Assembly: GCF_028368975.1 (NCBI RefSeq)
Contig: NZ_JAQNDM010000002.1
Location: 9,480,425-9,544,424, forward strand
DNA length: 64,000 bases
Direction: 5' to 3'
DNA from: Stigmatella ashevillena
GTDB taxonomy: Bacteria; Myxococcota; Myxococcia; Myxococcales; Myxococcaceae
Shown here: in pieces, positions 29,463-39,982 of the stretch
Layout: every line of letters starts with the position of its first letter
Numbering within the stretch: position 1 is the stretch's first letter
Notes under the pieces: generated by a model
Database searches by the model: none
Told to the model about the DNA's origin: nothing
The model's input: only the letters and a program-made list of their open reading frames with translations
Program-made: the position numbers and the translations under genes

Positions 29463-30083
29463 TCAGTACCGGTGATCGCGCGCCTCGCGCCGGTCCTCAC
29501 GGGACTCGCGCCGGTCCTCACGGATCTCCTGGCGGTTGTGTTCCTGCTCGGTGCGCGCCATCTGGAGCAGTTCCATCATCAGCGAGCGCTTGCGCTCCAG
29601 GCTGTTGCGGTCCACGCGCCCGTACAGGCCCTCCAGCTCCCGCTGGATGCCGCGGGTTCTTCTCAGCGCCTCAGCCTCCACACGCACGTCCCGCTTGTCG
29701 TCGCGGCGGTCGCGTTGGGCGTCCTGGAACTCTCTCCGGTCGTGCGCGTAGCGCGCATCGCGAACTTCATGGGTGTCCCGCCGCACTTCTGCCTGGGCGT
29801 CGGAGAGCTCATACCGGTTCTCCGCCAGGTCCGCGGCCACGTATGCGCGGAGGTCCGCATCCACCTGCCGCAGAGCGTCATGGTGGCGGCGAGACCAGGC
29901 GGCGTCGAAGCGAGCAATGAGGTTCTCCAGCTGCTTCAGGTCCCGCCGGTCATCGCGCTGCTCCTGGCGGTTTTGCTGGGCCTCCTGGCGGTTCTCAACC
30001 CGCTCGCCACGGCGATGAGGACCGTCCGCGAAGGCCAGGACGGGAAGGGAGAAAGCCATTGTTGCCAGCAGCCACTTCGACAT
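29463..30083 (-). CDS. Exported, extremely charged helical protein
   Basis: 206 residues with a signal peptide (MSKWLLATMAFSLPVLAFA). The mature protein is dominated by Arg, Asp, Glu and Gln and is predicted to be long helix or coiled coil. It has short periodic units such as RQEQRDDRRDLKQ and, at the C-terminus, an RED/RR repeat (REDRRESREDRREARD) encoded by two near-identical 19-bp tandem units around 29485-29523. There are no cysteines and no catalytic motif. Charged periplasmic helical proteins of this kind can act as chaperones or metal-binding spacers; here the role is unknown. It is a single gene. Confidence 0.65.
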   Translation of the reverse strand: MSKWLLATMAFSLPVLAFADGPHRRGERVENRQEAQQNRQEQRDDRRDLKQLENLIARFDAAWSRRHHDALRQVDADLRAYVAADLAENRYELSDAQAEVRRDTHEVRDARYAHDRREFQDAQRDRRDDKRDVRVEAEALRRTRGIQRELEGLYGRVDRNSLERKRSLMMELLQMARTEQEHNRQEIREDRRESREDRREARDHRY

Positions 30084-30157
30084 GGGGGGAACTCCGGATG
30101 ATTGCGTTCTGCTTAGAGGACGGGGGAGGGCTGGGAAGATTCAAGGCCCCTGTGTCT

Positions 30158-30852
30158 TCAAGCACGCCCTCCCGGTGGGCCGGGCTTCCAGAGGGGGGCG
30201 AAGAGGAGCGCGAGGACGAACGCCAGAAACAGCCCCGTGCCTCGGACCCACCCTCGTCCCAGGAAGATCAGCAGGCAGGGGAGCCCGGCGCACCCCGCCA
30301 GGACGAGCCTGCGCTGAAGGGGATGAGCCATGTCCTGCACCAGCGCCAGGCCGAGGGAGCCATGCCGAGCGAGGGCTTGCCAGACGCGCGTCCCCTGTTC
30401 CTGCTTGCGCAGCTGGCTCAGCAGGAGTTCACGGTGCCGCTCCATCTCCTGCTGGTGCTGCAAGGCACGGTGCTTCAGCACCTCCTGCTCCTGTGCCTCC
30501 TCTTGGAGGCGCACCTGCTGGCGCTGCTGCTGGTAGGCCCGCTGCTCGGGCGTGGTCAGGTTCGCGCCGCACACCTGGCAGGTCTCGAGAAATCGGCCGT
30601 TCTCGGACTCGCACTCGCGGCACGAGGGAAAGTGGGAGGGCTCCGCAGGGCGCTTCTCCAGAGAGAGGGGGGCCTCTTCTGGAGGCTTGAAGCGTTCGAG
30701 GTGGGCTTCGGGCACCGCGAGCTCCAAGGAGGCTGGGCCCGCCTGTTCTCCAGCCGCGAAGCGATGGCTGTCTCGCAGTTGTTGCGGCTCCTCGGTCTTC
30801 GAACGGGGCTCGCGCACGCGCTCCAAGTGCAAGAAGCGGGAGAACTTGGAGC

Positions 30853-30856
<4 letters not shown>
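30158..30856 (-). CDS. Zinc-ribbon membrane protein coupled to AAA ATPase
   Basis: 232 residues from the ATG at 30856, which overlaps the stop of the ATPase gene (ATGA), so translation is coupled. A zinc ribbon with C79-x2-C82 and C93-x2-C96 (SCRECESENGRFLETCQVCG) follows an N-terminal charged, partly disordered region. A Gln/Glu-rich coiled coil comes next (about 102-165, QQQRQQVRLQEEAQEQEVL). Two hydrophobic segments at about 183-202 and 207-222 (LVLAGCAGLPCLLIFLG and GLFLAFVLALLF) form a membrane hairpin. It may tether or recruit the ATPase to the membrane; that is inference. Confidence 0.75.
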
Positions 30857-32409
<1,553 letters not shown>

Positions 32410-32439
32410 GCCTCCGAATATAGCAGCCTTGCCGCTGCC

Positions 32440-34608
32440 CTACGGGAGGGCGGTGCTTTCGGCGGGAAGAGGGGCGGCCAACTCCTGGGCGTGCGTGAGC
32501 GCGGCGTTGGCTGGCTTTACATTGCCCAGCGCGAGTTCCCGGGCCGCGAGCGCCTTCCACAGGGCCGCTGAGTCCGGGTACAGCTTGACGGAGAGCCGCA
32601 GCAGATCCGCCGCGAGCGGATGCCGGTGGGCCCGTGACAGGAGTTTCTCGGGAGACAGCAGCTCGGGGCCCAAGGGTCTCGCCAGGGCTTGCCGGTACAG
32701 CAGCTCCGCGGCCTCGGCATCTCCCAACCGGAGGAAGCCTTCCGCCCGGGCCAGCAGCACGGGAATGGAGCCTGGATGGGTTTTCCCCGCCCAATCGAGA
32801 AGGAGCGCCGTGCGCTCAGGAGGGGCTCCTGGGGCCTGGGCGAGCTCCAGTGCCTCCTCGGAGAAGTCCGGGTGCACGGGGGCCCCGCTGAAGGCGCTCT
32901 GGAGAGACGCGAGCGCCGCGGGCAACTCGGGTCCCGCGCGCAGCACCATCGTGCGGACCGTCTCGGAATTGGCTGTCTTCCAAGGGCCCGCGAGCCGGGC
33001 GATGTGGGCCCGGAGTTCAGGGGTGAACTGGAGGGCTTCCGGGCACGGTTGCTGCGCGCAAGCTCGCAGGTAGTCCTCGAAGAAGCGCAGCGCCCCTTCG
33101 GCGGGGTAGGCGGCCAGGGCCTCGGGGCCGAGCGTGGCGGCGAGCTGCTCGGCCATCTGGACGCCGACGCGGATGAACAGCCGGTGGGCCCGGGGCTCGT
33201 GGGCCTGCTTCAGCTTTTTCAGCACGGCCCGGGGATCCCCGGTGAGCGACTCCCGGGAGAGCAACGCGGAGACCTCGGCGAATGAAGTGGGGAGATCTCC
33301 CGGCTCAGGTGGGGCCGCGAAGCCCGCGCGGTGGAAGGTGTGAAAGGCGCGGCCATAGGTGAAGAGGCGGTAGAGCCCCTCGTGCAGCACCTCGTCCACG
33401 GGATCCTCCGCAGAGACGGGCCGCCGCCGGGAGCCGCCCTCCAAGAGCTGCTCGGCGATGGTGCTGGCGAGGTCTTTGAGCAGCTCCGCCTGGTCCTCCA
33501 CGTTCGCGGAGAGGGCAATCGCCAACCGCTCCGCGGGGATGAGCAACAGGAACGTGCTCGTCTCGGGTTGACCGCCCGCGTGCGCCACCACGTAGTGTCC
33601 ACGCACGGGGTAGGTGGCCCAGCCCATCCCGTAGTCGGTCATTCGCCCATCCCGGGTCTCCATCGAGACCTGCATGAGGCGCGTCGTCTCGGGCCTGACG
33701 AGTGTGCTGGCCATCACCGCCCGCCCGAACGCGAGCAGATCAACGACCGAGGAGCGCGCGCCCCCTCCGGCGAAGCGGGACGAGACGTCCAGCTTGGAGG
33801 AGCGCAGCAGGGTCCCGTTCACCCGGCGGTAGCCCACGGCATGGTGGATGTCCCGGGTGCGGAAGTCATCCAACGCCGTGTTCACCATCCCCGCGGGCGC
33901 GAAGACCTTCTCCTGGAGGTACTTCCCATACGGCATCCCGGAGGCGTTTTCGATCAGCGCGCCCAGGAGGTTGAACCCATAGGATGTGTAGACGAACTCC
34001 GTTCCGGGCTCGAGGACGAGGGGCCAGTCCTTGAAGAGCGCGAGCGCCTCGGAGGTGCCCATCCGCTTCGTGATGTGGTTCTCCCGGGCCGGGTCCCGGT
34101 AGTGGCTGACCCCGCCCAGGTGGCCGAGGAGCTGGCGCACCGTGACGATCCAGGGCTTGGCGGGGAACTCGGGCACCCAGCGGCGGATGTCATCGTCCAG
34201 GCTGACCTTGCCTTCCTCCACCAACTGCAACACGGCCATGGCGGTGAAGGACTTGGAGATGGAGGCGGTGCGGTACGTCGTCCTGGGGGTGGCTGGGCGC
34301 CGCTGCGCGATGTCCCGGAGGCCATAGCCCGTGGTCCAGGCAAAATCGCCCTGCGCGACGCCCACCGAGAGCCCTGCCAGGAGTCGGCCCTTGAGGTGCT
34401 CGCGGATACGGGCCTCCAGGGCCTGGACCTTCCCGGTCGGCAGGGGCTCGGTCCCTGGGGGAAGCAGGGCGGGCGTGGCCGCGGTCCGGCTTCGGGAGGG
34501 CGTGACGAGCCCCTCGCTCCGGGGCGCCGCCGAGGCACTGCTGAACAGCAGCGCTGCCAGGAGCACCCAGCCACGGCGGGTGAAGCGCGTCCCGCGAAGG
34601 GCGCTCAT
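32440..34608 (-). CDS. LACTB-like serine beta-lactamase-fold hydrolase with helical-repeat tail
   Basis: 722 residues with a signal peptide (RRGWVLLAALLFSSASAAP). The beta-lactamase/penicillin-binding fold (about 60-390) has the nucleophile S116 with K119 in ASISKS, Tyr207 in YTSYGFN and H343-A-G345 in VAHAGGQ. The YTSYGF form in place of YxN resembles mitochondrial LACTB and related peptidases or esterases rather than antibiotic-degrading enzymes. The C-terminal half is an alpha-helical TPR-like array (about 420-715). Its start overlaps the stop of the SGNH gene by four bases, so the two are coupled. A peptidoglycan-peptide role is inferred from its operon. Confidence 0.85.
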   Translation of the reverse strand: MSALRGTRFTRRGWVLLAALLFSSASAAPRSEGLVTPSRSRTAATPALLPPGTEPLPTGKVQALEARIREHLKGRLLAGLSVGVAQGDFAWTTGYGLRDIAQRRPATPRTTYRTASISKSFTAMAVLQLVEEGKVSLDDDIRRWVPEFPAKPWIVTVRQLLGHLGGVSHYRDPARENHITKRMGTSEALALFKDWPLVLEPGTEFVYTSYGFNLLGALIENASGMPYGKYLQEKVFAPAGMVNTALDDFRTRDIHHAVGYRRVNGTLLRSSKLDVSSRFAGGGARSSVVDLLAFGRAVMASTLVRPETTRLMQVSMETRDGRMTDYGMGWATYPVRGHYVVAHAGGQPETSTFLLLIPAERLAIALSANVEDQAELLKDLASTIAEQLLEGGSRRRPVSAEDPVDEVLHEGLYRLFTYGRAFHTFHRAGFAAPPEPGDLPTSFAEVSALLSRESLTGDPRAVLKKLKQAHEPRAHRLFIRVGVQMAEQLAATLGPEALAAYPAEGALRFFEDYLRACAQQPCPEALQFTPELRAHIARLAGPWKTANSETVRTMVLRAGPELPAALASLQSAFSGAPVHPDFSEEALELAQAPGAPPERTALLLDWAGKTHPGSIPVLLARAEGFLRLGDAEAAELLYRQALARPLGPELLSPEKLLSRAHRHPLAADLLRLSVKLYPDSAALWKALAARELALGNVKPANAALTHAQELAAPLPAESTALP

Positions 34609-36449
34609 GGAACCTGCCAGGCCGAGGCCAGGGTGTCATACCGGACGAGCTCCGCCAGGAGCCAGGCGCCGACCACGCTGCCGCGTTGGAACGGATCCTG
34701 GAGGCCCGCAGAAACCGGAGGAGGGGTGACGGGAAGGCAGCCACTGCCATCCGCCGCCACGCCCAGGCGTGGAACGAGCGTCGCACACTTCAAGGATGAG
34801 GGCCCCGCGAGCGAGAGCCAGGGAGTGGGACCCCGGGCCCTGTCGAGCACGCGCCGGATGCCGGCCGTCCAGGGCCCTTCCGGTTCACCGGGCAGCAGCG
34901 CCACGCCTCGGGCCTGGGGAGAGGGATGGGCCCCGTGGGACAGCAGTTCGACCCCCAGGAGGGTGACCCAGGCCTGCGCCAGCGCGGCGGAGGGCTCGGT
35001 GCGGGGCGTGTCCTCCCAACTGCGCAGCAGCCCATTCGCCAGCAAGGCTCCCAGCACATCCAGCCCGCGCCCCTTGGGATGCACCAGGTCGTCGTGCATG
35101 AGCCCCTGGGTGTGGAAGCGCTGGATGGCGCCGGTGCCTCCCATGGCCGCGAACATGTCGAAGAAGGCGCACCCCTCCTCCAGGGCGATCTCCCGCTCCA
35201 TTCCAATGACTTCTTCCAGGTGCTCCCGCTGCTGGAAGGGCTTGGTGGCCTCGGGGCCCAGGACGGCATCCACGGGTCCTACCACCAGGCAGGCCGCGGT
35301 GGGCGTGGCCCGCGTGACGCGCTGGAGGAACAGGCGAAGGTCCCGCTCCACCTGGCTGGACGTGGAGCGCTTCCACTGGAGGCGCTTCACCTCGTTGCCG
35401 CCCAGCATGACGAGCACCAGCGAGGGCGCGCGGGCTCGGAGCTGATCCGCCACCATCGCCTCGTCCGCCCGGAGAAAGAGGCTGGCGTCCGCCGAGGGAA
35501 CTCCCAGCGTGTCGAGGATGATGCCCGGACCGGACTTGTCGAGGGCAAGTCCCTGGAGTGCCGTTCCCCGTTGGTGCGCGATGAGCTCCAGCGTCTTCGC
35601 CCCGGGTGGCAGCGTGAAGTCCGCCTGCTGGTGCTGGCCCTCGTTCTGGGGCTTTGTCTGGAGCAAGGGTTGGCCGTCCACGCGCAGCTCGAGAGGGCCC
35701 GGATTCTGGTCCAGCCAGAACAAGGTGCCCTTGCTCTCGCCCGAGAGGTTGAAGCGGGAGCGCGCGTGCGGCTGGCTGGAGACGTGGACGACCCCCGAGA
35801 GCCCAAAGGGCCAGGCGGATTCCTTGAGCTCTCCCACCGTGTGCACCGCCCAGCCGTCTGCGGTGCCCGTGCGCGTCCGCGGGCCGTAGGGTGCCAGCCG
35901 GTCGATGAGCAGCAAGCCGCGGCCTCCGTCTCCGAACCGGCGCACGAACTGGTCCCGGACGATGTCGACGATCCGGTCTCCGGCGATCAGCGAATTGCCG
36001 AACGCGGCGATCTTCACCGGCGAGGACTGCGGGCCTGTGCGCAGCCCATCCAGCGCGGAGAAGAACGGCTCGAGCACGGTCCGGGTGCAGAACGGGCCTG
36101 TCCGCTCCAGGCAGGGGTTCTCCAGGCTGGCGCCTGGGGCACGGAGTGACGCCGCCAGCCGGAGCAGCTCCTGCTCCTCCTTCGAGTTCCCGGTCAGCCG
36201 GCGCGAGTCCGCCGGGGCCAGCGCGCGCGCGATGAACTGGGCGGCGGCAAGCCGTTCCTGGCGGACTTCCCGGGGCGGCTCCGCGGCACGGGGGGCTCCG
36301 CTCCCGGCAGGGGGCGTGTCGCCTGCGGGCGCAGCGGGGCGGAAGGCCATCAAGGCCCCCACGGCGACGAACGAGGCGACAGCGATCGTGACCCTTCGTC
36401 CTCCAGGCAGACGTCTCGGGGAGGCTCTCATCCGGTGCGGCTCGTCCAT
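34605..36449 (-). CDS. SGNH/GDSL-type esterase with N-terminal anchor
   Basis: 614 residues from the ATG at 36449; an ATG at 36431 is a close alternative. A signal anchor (VTIAVASFVAVGALMAF, about 20-36) targets it across the membrane. SGNH motifs: block I is FGNSLIAGD with nucleophile S153, block III is LGGNEVKR, and block V is DDLVHPKG with the Asp-His pair. Block I reads GNS rather than GDS, which is tolerated in several acyl-transfer members. The C-terminal 150 residues contain two cysteines in SSLKCATLV and GSGCLPV. Such enzymes in envelope operons often remove or move O-acetyl groups on peptidoglycan or polysaccharide. It is preceded by a NagZ-like gene and followed by a coupled LACTB-like gene. 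Confidence 0.8.
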   Translation of the reverse strand: MDEPHRMRASPRRLPGGRRVTIAVASFVAVGALMAFRPAAPAGDTPPAGSGAPRAAEPPREVRQERLAAAQFIARALAPADSRRLTGNSKEEQELLRLAASLRAPGASLENPCLERTGPFCTRTVLEPFFSALDGLRTGPQSSPVKIAAFGNSLIAGDRIVDIVRDQFVRRFGDGGRGLLLIDRLAPYGPRTRTGTADGWAVHTVGELKESAWPFGLSGVVHVSSQPHARSRFNLSGESKGTLFWLDQNPGPLELRVDGQPLLQTKPQNEGQHQQADFTLPPGAKTLELIAHQRGTALQGLALDKSGPGIILDTLGVPSADASLFLRADEAMVADQLRARAPSLVLVMLGGNEVKRLQWKRSTSSQVERDLRLFLQRVTRATPTAACLVVGPVDAVLGPEATKPFQQREHLEEVIGMEREIALEEGCAFFDMFAAMGGTGAIQRFHTQGLMHDDLVHPKGRGLDVLGALLANGLLRSWEDTPRTEPSAALAQAWVTLLGVELLSHGAHPSPQARGVALLPGEPEGPWTAGIRRVLDRARGPTPWLSLAGPSSLKCATLVPRLGVAADGSGCLPVTPPPVSAGLQDPFQRGSVVGAWLLAELVRYDTLASAWQVP

Positions 36450-36519
36450 TCGCCCCGAGTCTAGCCAGATGGAGATCCAGGTCCACCCAGAGGCACGCTC
36501 GCCAGGACGCTCCCCCTGC

Positions 36520-37626
36520 CTACATTCCGTCCAGCAGCCCCATCCGGTCCTTGAGGCGCAGGACACGCCGCACTGCGGCGTCCAAGCGCTCCATGTTCTG
36601 AGGACTCGCTTCGGCCAGCGTCATCAAGATGCCGAAGTAGTCCAGCCCCTGGGCCCAGTCGGGAGGCGCCGTGGTCAGGATCAGATCATTTCCCGCCAGG
36701 AAGGCCAGCCGAAGCACCTCTTCCGGCTCGGCGCCGATCTGATCGGCCAGGGCTCGGATGGCCACGTCGTCGGTCACGCTGAGCCCTCCGCCTTCATGCG
36801 CCAGGGCCACCAGGGCGGGTTCGAGGATGGCGGGCTTCGGACCGAACCGCGAATAGACGATGTTCGACATCATCACGCCGCCGAGGAACCGGTCTGCTGC
36901 CCGGAACGCCGCGGCCTCTCGGCGCACGCGCGCTTCGTCCCAGGAGACGGTGGCGCGCTCGTGGTCCGAGTCGGCGTCGAGGTCCCCATAGCCCGGGAAG
37001 TGCTTGCCGATGGCCACCACCCCCGCCCTGGCCAGGCCCCGCGCGAAGGCCGTGGCCTTCTTCTTCACCACGTCAGGGTCTCCCGAGAAGGCGCGCCCGT
37101 TGCGGAACATGTGGCCCTGAGGCGCCACATCGAACACGGGGGCCAGGTTCATGTTGAGCCCCACCTCCTGCATGGTCTTGCCCGCGCGAAGGCCCCATGC
37201 CTCGACTTCGGCGTCCTCCAGCGTGGCCATGTCCCGGGCAAGCGGGAGCGCTTTGAGGCTGGGGTGCCGGTCGAGCCGGTTGAAGCCCCCCCCTTCGATA
37301 TCCACCGCGAAGAAGGGGGGAATCCGGGCGCGCTCGCGGCTCGAACGGATGCGGGCCTTCGCCGCGTCGAGCTTCTTGAGCGTGCCGCCCACGAACAACA
37401 CCCCGCCCACCTCCACGGGCCCGTCCTTGTTGAGCTGCGGGTAGGCCAGGAGCAACTGCCCGACCTTCTCGCGCAGGGACAGGGTGGCGAGGAGGCGCTC
37501 CACGCGCGCCTCATTGGGGGAACGGCTGCTGAAGCCCTGCGGCTTGCCTGCTTGAGCGGGGGAGCCACTCGGGACAAGCAGCACGAGCGCGAGGACGGCG
37601 AGCGATGAACGAAGCACGGCGCTCAT
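36520..37626 (-). CDS. Exported family 3 glycoside hydrolase, NagZ-like
   Basis: 368 residues from the ATG at 37626; a TTG upstream at 37647 is less likely. A signal peptide (RSSLAVLALVLLVPSGSPAQA) makes it extracytoplasmic, whereas E. coli NagZ is cytoplasmic. The GH3 motif KHFPGYGD (208-215) is followed by DSDH (219-222); NagZ has DSH, so the Asp-His acid/base loop has one extra residue here. The nucleophile is D286 in SVTDD. NagZ enzymes remove N-acetylglucosamine from muropeptides. With the SGNH and LACTB-like genes downstream (71-base gap to the SGNH start) this suggests a wall-remodelling or muropeptide-processing operon. Other beta-glycosidase activity is possible. Confidence 0.87.
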   Translation of the reverse strand: MSAVLRSSLAVLALVLLVPSGSPAQAGKPQGFSSRSPNEARVERLLATLSLREKVGQLLLAYPQLNKDGPVEVGGVLFVGGTLKKLDAAKARIRSSRERARIPPFFAVDIEGGGFNRLDRHPSLKALPLARDMATLEDAEVEAWGLRAGKTMQEVGLNMNLAPVFDVAPQGHMFRNGRAFSGDPDVVKKKATAFARGLARAGVVAIGKHFPGYGDLDADSDHERATVSWDEARVRREAAAFRAADRFLGGVMMSNIVYSRFGPKPAILEPALVALAHEGGGLSVTDDVAIRALADQIGAEPEEVLRLAFLAGNDLILTTAPPDWAQGLDYFGILMTLAEASPQNMERLDAAVRRVLRLKDRMGLLDGM

Positions 37627-37738
37627 GGGGCGCAGTCTGGCTCGCAAGACGGGCCTTTACGACGTGTTTTCTTTGGTGCAGTCTTCCCTGTGAAGTCTGG
37701 AATACGAGTTTTAGCGGAAACCTACAAAGGAGAGAACC

Positions 37739-38350
37739 ATGGTGCGCATGAATCGTTCGGGAGTGGTGCTGGTGGGGTTCGCGCTGCTGGCGGGATGTGG
37801 CGCGGAGGAGCGCGTCGAGGTGACGCCGGAGGGTGTTCTGGGCGAGGCCCTCTCCCTCGAGACGGCCGGAGAAGAGGGGTACTCGGCCCTGGCCTACTGT
37901 GATGACGTGACGACGTGGGACGCGAACTGGACCAACTTCGAGAACCAGGTCCTCACGCTGGTGAACCAGCGCCGCGCGGCGGGAGCGAGCTGTGGGGGCG
38001 TGAGCAAGCCCGCGGTCGCGGCACTTGCCCTGGATACGCGGCTGCGCTGTGCCTCGCGCAAGCACTCCAAGGACATGGCGGTGAACAACTTCTTCAGCCA
38101 TACGGGCACGGGCAACACCACCCCCTGGGCCCGGATGGCCTCGGCGGGCTACACCAGCTACACGAACGCGGGCGAGAACATCGCCGCGGGCCAAACCACG
38201 CCGGCCTCGGTCGTGACGGGCTGGATGAACAGCACCGGCCACTGCAACAACATCATGAACGGCGCCTTCAAGAAGCTGGGCGTAGGGTACTACTACCGGT
38301 CCGGCAGCACCTACGGGCACTACTGGACGCAAGACTTCGGCGCCCCGTAG
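37739..38350 (+). CDS. CAP-domain (SCP/PR-1) lipoprotein
   Basis: 203 residues with a strong AAAGGAG ribosome site 6 bases before the ATG. The lipobox is ALLAGC (Cys20), so the protein is membrane-anchored outside the cytoplasm. The CAP domain fills about 60-203: NFENQVLTLVNQRRAAGASC opens the fold, then RKHSKDMAVNNFFSHTG, AGENIAAGQ, and VTGWMNSTGHCNNIMNG with the two His and acidic residues typical of the family, and finally GYYYRSGSTYGHYWTQDFG. Cys pairs are plausible. CAP proteins have varied roles; in bacteria the biochemical activity is usually unknown. It is a single gene ending at a strong hairpin. Confidence 0.87.
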   Translation: MVRMNRSGVVLVGFALLAGCGAEERVEVTPEGVLGEALSLETAGEEGYSALAYCDDVTTWDANWTNFENQVLTLVNQRRAAGASCGGVSKPAVAALALDTRLRCASRKHSKDMAVNNFFSHTGTGNTTPWARMASAGYTSYTNAGENIAAGQTTPASVVTGWMNSTGHCNNIMNGAFKKLGVGYYYRSGSTYGHYWTQDFGAP

Positions 38351-38372
38351 TCATCCCGATAGGCATTCAAGA

Positions 38373-38401
38373 GGCGCCGGTCACGCAGAAGGACCGGCGC
38401 C
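38373..38401. terminator. Bidirectional hairpin terminator between convergent genes
   Basis: GGCGCCGGTC, a 9-base loop and GACCGGCGCC form a 10-bp perfect stem between the CAP stop (38350) and the POT transporter stop (38414). The position between two facing genes and the stem strength support a shared terminator, although there is no T-run on either side. Confidence 0.6.
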
Positions 38402-38413
38402 CCTGTGCCCCGC

Positions 38414-39946
38414 TCAGCGGGAGGAGGACTCCATCGCCTGCTTCAGCGGCTTGTTGAAGAGCCAGATGGCGGTGCCCGCGGCGAGGCCCATGGTCATGAG
38501 GACGAGGAAGAAGCCCTCCTTGGGCATCGTCGTGTAGAGCCGTCCGATGAAGCCGGACAGGGTGTTGCCGAAGAAGCTGGACAGGTACCAGATGCCCATC
38601 ATCAGCGAGACGATACGCACCGGAGACACCTTGGTCACCAGCGACAGGCCAACGGGGGACAGGTAGAGCTCTCCCACCGTTAGCAGCATCGCGCAGAGCA
38701 CCGGCCAGAGAAGGCTGCCCGTGCCATCGCCCACCACGCGGGCCCCCACCACCATCACGATGAAGGACAGGCCGAGGACGCAGCAGCCGATGGCCATCTT
38801 CGCCACGGAAGAGGGCTCGGTGCCGCGCTTGCTCTGCCAGGCCCAGAGGCGATCGAAGAACGGCGCCAGCAGGAAGATGAAGAAGGGGTTGGCGGACTGG
38901 TACCAGGTGGAGGAGGCCCACGAGGGCCAGTTGGATTTCTCGTCGGCCCAGGTCTGCATCGTGTTGCCTTGCTGCTCGTAGACGGCCCAGAAGACGATGT
39001 TGAGCGCGCACAGCGCCACCAGGGCCCACACGCGCTTCCACTCGCCCGGGGTCAGCGGCTGCTTCTGGGCCGGCGCGCCGCTGTCCTCACGCTGCTGCCG
39101 GGTGTCCGGAGCGAGGTACCTCTGCCCGGCGAGCTGCACCAGCAGGCCGAGGCACATGCCCACCCCCGCGGCGAGGAAGCCGTAGCGCCAGCCCACCATC
39201 GCCGCCAAGGTGCCACAGATGAGGTTGCAGATGAACGCGCCCAGGTTGATGCCCATGTAGAAGATGGTGAAGGCACCGTCTCGGCGAGGATCGCCCGGGG
39301 GATAGAGGCTGCCCACCTGGGTGGCGATGTTCGGCTTGAAGAAGCCGTTGCCGATGATGAGCAGCAGCAGGCCAATGAAGAACAGGGACTCGGAGCCGAA
39401 GAGGACGAACTGGCCCAGGGCCATCAGAATGCCGCCCACGAAGACCGACTGCCGCTGACCCAGGTACCGGTCGGCGATGAAGCCGCCCGCGACCGGCGTC
39501 AGGTAGACCAGGCCCGTGTAGATGCCATAGAGCACCGAGGCGTTGGGGCTCACGCTGCATGTCTGCTGGGCGATGGTGTGGGCCGCATCCGACGCCAGGG
39601 GAAGGATTCCCGCGGCCGCGTCGCCCGCCATCAGGCCCTTCACCTTCTCCGTGACACACAGCGAGAGTTCCGAGGGATCCACCGAGGGCAGCAGGGACCG
39701 GATGAACCCCCAGCCCACCACTTCCTCCGGGTTGCCCACCCCGTCATAGGCTTTGCCCTGCAACGTCTGCCGGACGCTGATGAACAGGTAGTTCACCATG
39801 TACAGCTTCATGAGGCCGCGCATCCCGTAGTACGAGAAGCGCTCCCACATCTCGGTGAAGAACAGCACGAAGAGGCCGGCCGGGTGCCCCAGCCACTGGC
39901 GGTTCGAGGCGGGGCCCTTCCACTCTGCAGGTGCAGTCGATGACAT
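38414..39946 (-). CDS. Proton-dependent oligopeptide transporter (POT/PTR family)
   Basis: 510 residues with about 12-14 membrane helices. The POT signature ExxERFxYY is present at 32-40 (EMWERFSYYG), where the glutamate and arginine take part in proton coupling. Further family signs are the TPVAGGFIADRYLGQ segment and GNGFFKPNIATQVGSLY. These inner-membrane carriers import di- and tripeptides with protons, fitting an organism that digests prey protein outside the cell. Loops around 90-130 and 240-260 are longer than the core. It starts 40 kb into the window with no partner gene in front; the GST gene behind it ends at 39983, upstream on the same strand. Confidence 0.9.
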   Translation of the reverse strand: MSSTAPAEWKGPASNRQWLGHPAGLFVLFFTEMWERFSYYGMRGLMKLYMVNYLFISVRQTLQGKAYDGVGNPEEVVGWGFIRSLLPSVDPSELSLCVTEKVKGLMAGDAAAGILPLASDAAHTIAQQTCSVSPNASVLYGIYTGLVYLTPVAGGFIADRYLGQRQSVFVGGILMALGQFVLFGSESLFFIGLLLLIIGNGFFKPNIATQVGSLYPPGDPRRDGAFTIFYMGINLGAFICNLICGTLAAMVGWRYGFLAAGVGMCLGLLVQLAGQRYLAPDTRQQREDSGAPAQKQPLTPGEWKRVWALVALCALNIVFWAVYEQQGNTMQTWADEKSNWPSWASSTWYQSANPFFIFLLAPFFDRLWAWQSKRGTEPSSVAKMAIGCCVLGLSFIVMVVGARVVGDGTGSLLWPVLCAMLLTVGELYLSPVGLSLVTKVSPVRIVSLMMGIWYLSSFFGNTLSGFIGRLYTTMPKEGFFLVLMTMGLAAGTAIWLFNKPLKQAMESSSR

Positions 39947-39982
39947 GTCCTCTCCTGATGGCCGGCCGTCTTCGTCCCAAGC

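Noticed and set aside
32440-34608. Calling the beta-lactamase-fold protein an antibiotic-resistance beta-lactamase
   Set aside because: The YTSYGF and HAG motifs and the long helical tail are LACTB-like; the operon points to wall or peptide processing.
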